A stretch of DNA of 64,000 nucleotides from Chaetorhynchus papuensis (Eukaryota > Chordata > Aves > Passeriformes > Rhipiduridae), in assembly GCA_013396525.1 (NCBI GenBank), contig VWYX01001284.1, forward strand, positions 1-64,000, given 5' to 3'. The translations under genes were made by a program, and so were the position numbers. The notes below the pieces were generated by a model. The model was not told where the DNA came from. It worked only from the letters and a program-made list of their open reading frames with translations, and ran no database searches. Shown here piece after piece: positions 57,110 to 64,000 of the stretch. Within the stretch, counting starts at the first letter, position 1; every line of letters begins with the position of its first letter.

Positions 57110-57440
57110 CTTCACACAAAACACCAGCACATTAATAAGCACCAGGCGTGGGGGTTCCCTATTGAGCATTATCCCGGCGCCGCTCATCCCAAATCCGGGA
57201 TGGGGCAGGTGGGAAGGGCTCCCATTCAGGGAGTGGGTGGCACAGCTCTTAATTAGCTGCCCTGCCAAAAGCAGCCTCCTTTTGTCCATATGCACACGCT
57301 GCTTTGCAACTTCCAAAGGGCAATTCAGGAACTGGGAAAGGCCTGGCAAATTAATAGTAATGAGCTAATTTCCACGCCATCTGCTAATCGCTCTCCTCGG
57401 CAGCGCTTGGCTCTCAAAACAGGAGTTTTTCCCACTCTCC
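57110..57440. promoter_or_regulatory. Candidate conserved regulatory element
   Basis: cacagctcttaattagctgc (an AGCTN9AGCT arrangement), ggcaaattaatagtaatgag, tttgtccatatgcacacgct (E-box) and catctgctaatcgctctc. Unique and dense in homeodomain cores. Confidence 0.33.
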
Positions 57441-57954
57441 TTCTGTCTACCAACAGGAAATAATGACATCCAGCTCGACTCTTTTGGAAGGGATTCGCTT
57501 GGTATTTCGTGCTGCTGCATCAGCACGGAGCCCTTGCACAACCTTCTCGCTTCGGTTCCTTGAGGGAAAATTCTCCCCAGGGAAAGGAGGGGTGGGGTTG
57601 GAAGTGTGGGGTTGATCCCTGTTCTGTCCTCCTTCCCTGAAGTGACTTTTTTGTTTTATTGGGGTGGATTTTTGTCCTGCGGGATCGGGATGAGCAGAAC
57701 AGGAAGGGGTGGGGTGGTGGTGGGTTGGGATGAAAAGCAGGGTGCTGCATTTATGGGGTGTAGAGACCACGGCCATAAATGCCAGCTGCTGATCCTAAAA
57801 GGAGCTGACTTGGCTTCCCTGGAAAGGTCAAGGCCATGGGGATGCAGTGCGTGGCTGTGCCCTGCTGAGGGATGCAGGAGGAGGGAGGAATTATCCAGAG
57901 CATCCAACAGCCCTTCCCGACCCTCTGAGCCTGTGGCCCTGCTATGATAGTCAT
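57441..57954. other. Intergenic, no gene seen
   Basis: Unique sequence, no coding support. Confidence 0.45.
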
Positions 57955-58245
57955 GGAATCATGGAATCGTGGAATTCCAGACTGGCTTGGGTTGGAAAGG
58001 ACCTTAAAACTCATCTGGTTCCACGCCCAACACCTTCCACTATCCCAGGTTTCTCCAACCTGGCCTTGGGCACTTCCAGGGATGGGGCAGCCACAGCACC
58101 CCTGGGAACTTGTGCCAGGGTCTCCCCACCCTCACAGCCAGGAATTCCTTCCCAACCCCTAATTTAAATCTCTTTCAGTTTAAAACCACTCCCCCTTGTC
58201 CTGTCACCACCTGCCCATGGAAAAATTCCCTCTCCATATTTTTAA
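57955..58245 (-). mobile_element. CR1 LINE 3' fragment
   Basis: Tail words atggaatcatggaatcgtgg, then ggcttgggttggaaaggacc, ccaacctggccttgggcact, cagccaggaattccttccca and cccccttgtcctgtcaccac. Confidence 0.94.
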
Positions 58246-58539
58246 GAAGCTTCCTTTATTTATTACAAATGCAGTGAAATGATGGCTGAACACCCCAATG
58301 CATGGAGCATCATTCCCACTCCCTGAGGCTCCAAAATCATCTCCTTTCCCACATGGAGCATCAGCTCCGAGTTCAGAAGTTTCCCTGCTTGGGCTTGAAA
58401 CCTGATTTTAGGGCTTGAGCATGACAAAATTCCCGTTGTTCCCTGAATTTCCAGGGTTTTTCTTTCCCTCCGTCCCTTCCCCTCGCAGCTGCTCACTAAT
58501 GGGAAGCAGCAATAGGATTTTCCCCTCCTCCCTGACTTA
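58246..58539. other. Intergenic, no gene seen
   Basis: Unique sequence with no feature recognised. Confidence 0.4.
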
Positions 58540-58740
58540 TTGCCTGCGTGTGTTTGTAGGCTCAGGATATTACACTGGGGATCTATGGATTGGTTTATTC
58601 GCTTTATATGGAATTTGGGAGAGCAGGAAACACATTTAACTCCAATCCTCCCGGGAATAGGTCACACAGCCCGTGGAGTCATGAACCTTTCATAACAAAT
58701 ATATGTGGCCAGGTGTGAGGGAAAATGGATTCCATATGTC
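58540..58740. promoter_or_regulatory. Candidate conserved regulatory element
   Basis: Unique: ctatggattggtttattcgc, ataggtcacacagcccgtgg and cataacaaatatatgtggcc. Confidence 0.27.
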
Positions 58741-59984
58741 CCGCATGGATCGGGCCAGGAGAAATTTCCTCGAAGCTGTAAATGGGATGTGTGGGGACTT
58801 TGTCCACATCCATGGGAAATGAGGGCTAAGCCAAAATGGATCCTTTCCTGCCAATTTGGTTTGCTAGGATGAGTTTTGGATTCTCTTTTCCAAGCAGCTC
58901 CCAGGCCTCTGGGCTCTCATGGAGACAAAGCCATGGACTGAAGGATTCCCAGCAGGAGCAGCATTGCCTTTCCCAAGGGTTTGGGCTGTGCCCTTTATGA
59001 TCTGCTGGCTGCCATCATGCCAATGGTCACAAGCGGAAGGAAAGAAAGGTTTGAGGCTCCTCCAGGTTGTTCCAGCATGTAGGAGAAGATCTGGGAGCCA
59101 AACCGGGAGCAGCAGGATACGGCTGTTGGAGCTGTATGTCTGTAAATAACATCCATGAAAAAGGGGGAAAATCCATCAGCTCTTGTGCTTCCAAGCTCAA
59201 CTTTTCCCACCAAATATCACCTGTGCTGCAGCCGGAGAGCAGGGCATGCTCTGCATCCACGCGGGATGAGCCCCTGCCTGGCAGGTTTGGGATGTGGGCA
59301 GTGGGAAACACCGACGCTCCACGTGCGGCCCCAAGCGAAGCCTGGATCTATGGGAACAGCATCACTGAGGGCTGGATCATTTCCCACGGATTCATGGATC
59401 CCAGGAGCTTCCTGCGCATGGGACAGCCCATGGAGAGGGGACACGGGCTGCAGAGCTGTCCCCTCTGAGGCACAGGTGTGGGCACGGCTCAGGGTGGCAC
59501 CAGGGACAGAGCCTGGCACTTCCCAAAGTGCTCCCAGGAGCCTCCTGAGCCATGGGGGGCCTTTTCCAGCACAACCCCCTGGACTGGGGATGCTCAAAAT
59601 CTCATGGAGACTCAAAACATCCATGTTTAAACTGGAACCTGGGCTGGGTGCAAGTTGGTGAGGGCTGAATTCCTGGGGAATTCTGCCAGGCTCTCCATGA
59701 GACAGAGGTGGAAACCAGTGTTTGTAGCCCCTGTGAACGCCTAAAAAACTAAATTGGGATGGGCCAACAGCACTTCCCATCCTGTGGATGCTGCTGTCTG
59801 GAGGGGGAGCAAATGGCAGGGGAGAACCCATGGATATAGGAATAATAATGTGAAAAGACAACTGGGAACAAACTGTGGCATTGCTGGAGCTATTTAATCT
59901 TTGAATGAATAAAAGCCAACTTTTCTCTGCTGTGGAGTGACTGAGGTAAAGAAAACAGGTCTGTAAATAACATCTTAACAACTG
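58741..59984. other. Intergenic, no gene seen
   Basis: A 254-codon antisense open frame (59217-59981) has no recognisable domain and no splice context; it is probably chance. Confidence 0.45.
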
Positions 59985-60042
59985 GACACGGTGATCTTAA
60001 AGGTCCTTTCCAACCTAAAGGATTTCAAGATTCTGTGACTGG
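59985..60042 (+). mobile_element. CR1 tail fragment
   Basis: acacggtgatcttaaaggtc and ctttccaacctaaaggattt, then aagattctgtgact. Confidence 0.75.
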
Positions 60043-60115
60043 AAAAATCTTCTCCCCAGGCAGCAGCAGTAGTTGTGTTTTTCCAAGGAGCTCTGCAAAG
60101 CATAGGGAAGAGAGA

Positions 60116-60385
60116 TCATGGAATTCCAGACTGGTTTGGGTTGGAATAGACCTTAAAGCTCATCCTGTTCCATCCCTGCCATGGATGAGACACCTTCCAC
60201 TATCCCAGGCTGCTCCAGCCTGGCCTTGGACACCGCCAGGGATCCAGGGGCAGCCACAGTTCCTCTGGGCACCCTGTGCCAGAGCCTCCCTGCCCTCCCA
60301 GACGGGAATTCCTCCCTAATCCCAAATCTAACCTGTCAGTGTGAATCCATCCTCTTGTCCTGCCACTCCATGCCCCTGCAAAAAC
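60116..60385 (-). mobile_element. CR1 LINE 3' fragment
   Basis: atggaattccagactggttt, gttccatccctgccatggat, ccagcctggccttggacacc and ccagacgggaattcctccct. Confidence 0.93.
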
Positions 60386-60994
60386 CTTGTTTTACCACGT
60401 TTTTTTCCCCTGGATTAGCTCTCGCAAGGGGCTTTTTGGTGCTTTCATTTTCCTCTGTCCCACGAGGGGTCTGGAAGCAGATGCAGATGTCAAAGTGCTG
60501 GCCCAGGTGTGCTGTGCTCACCCGCAGCCAGGGCTGGGACCCCACGGAGTGATAACATCGTTCCCAGTGACCTCCCCAAAAGCAATCAGGGCTTGGACAT
60601 TTCCCTTGGGAAAGAAGGAACAATGCCAGAGGAAAAAAATAAAGGTTGAGTATCAAGTGGTTTCAGGAAAAGGTTATTGACTCACAATTGCCCTGCGGGC
60701 TCAGGGCAGGGAGGAGGAAGTTTGGGCTCCCCAGGGGCTCTGCTTGTCCAGCCCATCCCATCCATCCCGCTGGAACCTGGTGCTGGGAAAAATGGGAACT
60801 CTGGGATGGACCCCACTTTCAGCACCTCCAGTGTGTACAAACCTCACACTATTTATTTTTTCTATTATTGCATTAATTACTGAAGAATTTCCCTGCTCTG
60901 AGCACGATCCAACAGCGAATTTCAAGAGCTGCCTGTGAAGCACTGGCAGCATCCAGCAATTCCAGCAATGCCTCATTCACCCAGGGAAGGAATT
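60386..60994. other. Intergenic, no gene seen
   Basis: Unique sequence. Confidence 0.45.
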
Positions 60995-61110
60995 CAGAAT
61001 TGGGGAACTGTTTAGGCTGGAAAAGACCTCCAAGATTATCAAGCCCAGTATTTTCAAAGCCACCACTAAACCATGTCCCCAAGTGCCACATCCACGTGGA
61101 TTTTAAACAG
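60995..61110 (-). mobile_element. CR1-like fragment, divergent subfamily
   Basis: gtttaggctggaaaagacct, ccaagattatcaagcccagt and gtccccaagtgccacatcca. Confidence 0.78.
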
Positions 61111-61287
61111 TCTGGAATTTCTGCATTAAAGTGACACCAGCTGCACTCTGGGGGCTGAATTCCCCCCGCTTGGCACTAAATAAATTACAGAAAAAGGTGG
61201 GAATAACCTCAAGGAATTTATCTTTAAGGAATCAGCAATGGGCACAGAGCCTGAACCAGTGGCAGGCAGGGACTGGGATGCTGGACC

Positions 61288-61500
61288 AGAGAATCCCAAA
61301 CTGGTTTGGGTGGGAAGGGATCCTAAAGCTCATCCCATACCACAGGCAGGGACATCTTCCATTATCCCAGGTTGCTCCAGCCTGGCCTTGGGCACTTCCA
61401 GGGATCCAGGGGCAGCCACAGCTTCTCTGGGAATTCCATCCCAGCCCTTCTCCACCCTCCCAGCCAGGAATTCCTTCCCAATATCCCATCTAACCCCATC
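61288..61500 (-). mobile_element. CR1 LINE 3' fragment
   Basis: agaatcccaaactggtttgg, ccattatcccaggttgctcc, cagcctggccttgggcactt and ttccttcccaatatcccatc. Confidence 0.93.
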
Positions 61501-62529
61501 CTCCCTCTTCTCTTACTTCATTTACTATTTCATTTACAAGGGAAAACAGTCTCTCTGCTTGTCAGAGCAACCCATAGGATATGAAAATATTCACAATATT
61601 CCTGCAAAATGTGCTGTTCACCTTGAGCTGCATCTGCAGCTCGGATTCCGACAGCACCTTCGTCAGCGAGGGTTTTGTTTGGAGCTTTGCAAGGAATTTT
61701 CTAAATTTTAACGGCTGAAACCTGTGGAATAGGGATGTCTTGGATGATTTATTTTCAAGGACAGGGCCTCCAAGATAAGAAAATATCTCTGAGGGGAAAG
61801 CACCAGGACAGAGCCCAGGGAAAGCCACTCAAGGCTCTTTCCAGGCGCTGCTGGCTCTTCCCTGATCTCTCCAATTCCAGTCATCCCAGCCGGTTGCAAG
61901 AGAGAAATAAACAGATGGGAGAGTTTTTCCACAAAAATGCAAATAGGTTGTAAAAATGTCTGCAAAAATCTAAATACTCAGGGAGAATGTGCCAGTTGGG
62001 ATGAATATTTTGACAAGGAAAAGGGGAAGAAAGAGGGAGAACTTGAATGATGTCAGAAGGGATTGTTTGGGTTTCCCTGATAAAATCCTGCAGCAAGAGC
62101 TAAAGTTTATTTAATTAAGGCTTTGCACCCTATTTAATAATATAAGAGTCTATACAGAACTAAATTCACAAGTCAAATTGAAATGGGCTTCAATGCTGCT
62201 AAATTAATTTATTTCTTTAACAGAAACTGGTTTTTTTTTGGGAGGAGAGGATTGATTTTCCCAGGAAACATGACCATGAAGCTCTGGAGTGTTGTCCCCT
62301 GCAGAAGGGGGACTTCCTGATATTTAGATGCTCTGTGAGGGGGAGCGTGGCCAGAAATTCCTGCTGGAGTTTCCTAGGGAGGAAAACCAAACCTTTTAAC
62401 ATCCTGGCCTGATTTTGCTGTAATTTTCCCAAGTAATTCTATTTTTTCCTGTTGTTTTGTTGGTGGGGGGTTTTTTTGTCTGTTTGTTTGTTTATTTGTT
62501 TGTTTTTTGCTTTCCCAAGCCCAAATCTT
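61501..62529. other. Intergenic, no gene seen
   Basis: Unique; bases 62095-62225 are AT-rich (ttatttaattaaggctttgc). A (gttt)n stretch lies at 62475-62507. Confidence 0.45.
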
Positions 62530-62572
62530 AAAGATCTTTTCCAGCCTACAGGATTCTCTGGTTCTGTAACGG
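62530..62572 (+). mobile_element. CR1 tail fragment
   Basis: aaagatcttttccagcctac then aggattctctggttctg. Confidence 0.65.
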
Positions 62573-62861
62573 AGGCACCTTTTTCTAGGCCTTTTCCTGT
62601 CCTGCTGGGAAAGCCTGGCCAAACTGGGATGTGATCCCAGACTTGCTGATTTTTGGGACGGGGATTGCCCATGGTGAGGTGGTCTGGATGGCTGGAGAAT
62701 CCCCTAAATCCCCCAGGAGCAGAACTGCAGGAGCACAGGGAGGGTTCTCAGCCCCAAATGCTCAGCCCAGGTCGAGGGAACTGCAGAAAACACATCCAAA
62801 TATTTGACTGCAAAACCGGCATTTTTTGCTCGATATATTTGGGACTCCAGCACTGCCCTGG

Positions 62862-63150
62862 GCAGCTGTGCCAGGGCTGGAAAACCCTTTCCATGAAGGA
62901 ATTTTCCCCAATACCCACCCTGCCCCTCCCCTGGCCCAGCCTGAGGCCGTTCCCTCTCCTCCTGTCCCTGTTCCCTGCGAGCAGAGCCCGATCCCCCCCG
63001 GCTGCCCCCTCCTGTCAGGGACTTGTGCAGAGCCACAAGGTCCCCCCTGAGCTCCTTTGCTCCAGGCTGAGCCCCTTTCCCAGCTCCCTCAGGAATTCTC
63101 CAGCCCTTTCCCAGCTCCGTTCCCTTCCCTGGACTCCTCCAGCCCCTCAG
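62862..63150 (-). mobile_element. CR1 LINE fragment, more 5' part
   Basis: cttttcc..atgaaggaattttccccaat region, then ctggcccagcctgaggccgt, agggacttgtgcagagccac, ctgagctcctttgctccagg and cccagctccctcaggaattc in antisense order. Its 5' end merges into the tandem array to the right. Confidence 0.88.
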
Positions 63151-64000
63151 GGTCTCCCTTGCCGTGAGGGGAAAATCAAAAAGCGGGAGAAAACGTGAAG
63201 GGAAAAAAAAAGTGAGGGAAGTTCGGTGAGGGCTCTGCTGCAGAGCTTTTCCCTTCTGGATCCTCCTTTTCTCCAGGCTGAGCCCCTTTCCAGCTCCCTC
63301 AGCCGATCCTGGTGCTCCAGACCCTTCCCAACTCCATTTTTCCTCCCTGGACTCCTCCAGCCCCTCAGGGTCTCCCTTGCTGTGAGGGGAAAATCAAAAA
63401 GCGGGAGAAAACGTGAAGGGAAAAAAAAAGTGAGGGAAGTTCGGTGAGGGCTCTGCTGCAGAGCTTTTCCCTTCTGGATCCTCCTTTTCTCCAGGCTGAG
63501 CCCCTTTCCCAGCTCCCTCAGCCGATCCTGGTGCTCCAGCCCCTCCCCAGCTCCATTTTCCCTCCCCGGACTCCTCCAGCCCCTCAGGGTCTCCCTTGCC
63601 TTGAGGGGAAAATCAAAAAGCGGGAGAAAACGTGAGGGGGGAAAAAAAGTGAGGGAAGTTTGGTGTAGGCTCTGCTGCAGAGCTTTTCCCTTCTGGATCC
63701 TCCTTTTCTCCAGGCTGAGCCCCTTTCCAGCTCCCTCAGCCGATCTTGGTGCTCCAGCCCCTCCCCAGCTTCATTGTCCCTCCCTGAACTCCTCCAGCCC
63801 CTCAGGGTCTCTCTTGCCATGAGGGGAAAATCACAAAGTGGGAGAAAACGTGAGGGAAAAATGAAATAAGGGAAGTGTGAGGAGGGCTCTGCTGCAGAGC
63901 TTTTCCCTTCTGGATCCTCATTTTCTCCAGGCTGAGCTGCTTTCCGGCTCCCTCAGCCCTTCCTGGTACTCCAGACCCTGCCCCAGCTCCATTGTCCCTC
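63060..64000. repeat. 218-bp CR1-derived tandem array, at least four units, runs off window
   Basis: The junction word cagggtctc(c/t)cttgc places ggt at 63151, 63369, 63588 and 63806, steps of 218, 219 and 218. Each unit joins a CR1-like part (ctccaggctgagcccctttc, ctggactcctccagcccctc) to a non-CR1 part (gaggggaaaatcaaaaagcg, aagtgagggaagtt, ctctgctgcagagcttttcc). Confidence 0.95.

Noticed and set aside
59217..59981. 254-codon antisense frame
   Set aside because: Low-complexity S/P/H-rich translation with no family match; the opposite strand is also open, typical of GC-rich chance frames.
63226..63822. Repeated MRALLQSFSLLDPPFLQAE frames
   Set aside because: They are translations of the 218-bp CR1-derived satellite.

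Overview
This is vertebrate nuclear DNA, most likely from a bird and perhaps a songbird. Two things support that. The window holds two split genes, NMI and RBM43, side by side on the + strand, in the same order that I recall from human 2q23. The rest is strewn with 3' fragments of CR1 LINEs, the dominant avian retroelement; I marked nearly 40 segments on both strands. Nothing here looks prokaryotic: there are no operons, CRISPR arrays, rRNA or tRNA genes.

Layout. Positions 1-4371 hold the 3' part of NMI (N-myc and STAT interactor): six coding exons with consistent splice sites and phases, ending in a stop at 4371. The start codon lies upstream of the window. Positions 4372-6220 are the NMI 3' UTR and a spacer. 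Positions 6520-6860 are a CpG-rich promoter with a near-ideal interferon-stimulated response element, followed by a probable very short first coding exon of RBM43. RBM43 continues in exons at about 8601-8786, 9232-9326 and 9406-10125. NMI is a known interferon-induced protein. RBM43 next to it shares its RRM/NID-like fold signature and, as shown below, its intron phases, so the pair looks like a diverged tandem family under interferon control.

From about 10.2 kb to the end (54 kb) I see no convincing gene. This is gene-poor DNA of the kind expected on the RND3 side of RBM43. It holds CR1 fragments, one probable retroviral LTR cut by an assembly gap, two runs of N (24134-24418 and 47876-48030), and many local tandem arrays: 147 bp x4, 365 bp x2, about 89 bp x6, a GTGGTGGCACC-type minisatellite, an orphan CR1-tail array, 22 bp x6, and a 218 bp CR1-derived array that runs off the right edge. 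Between the repeats lie AT-rich single-copy islands with TAATTA-type cores that look like candidate conserved regulatory elements. That last call is by eye only.

Most long open frames outside the two genes are explained by repeats whose period is a multiple of three, by CR1 sequence, or by GC-rich chance. I found no clear evidence of an undescribed system. The most informative observations are the shared exon-phase pattern of NMI and RBM43, the interferon element in the RBM43 promoter, and the CR1-derived satellites.
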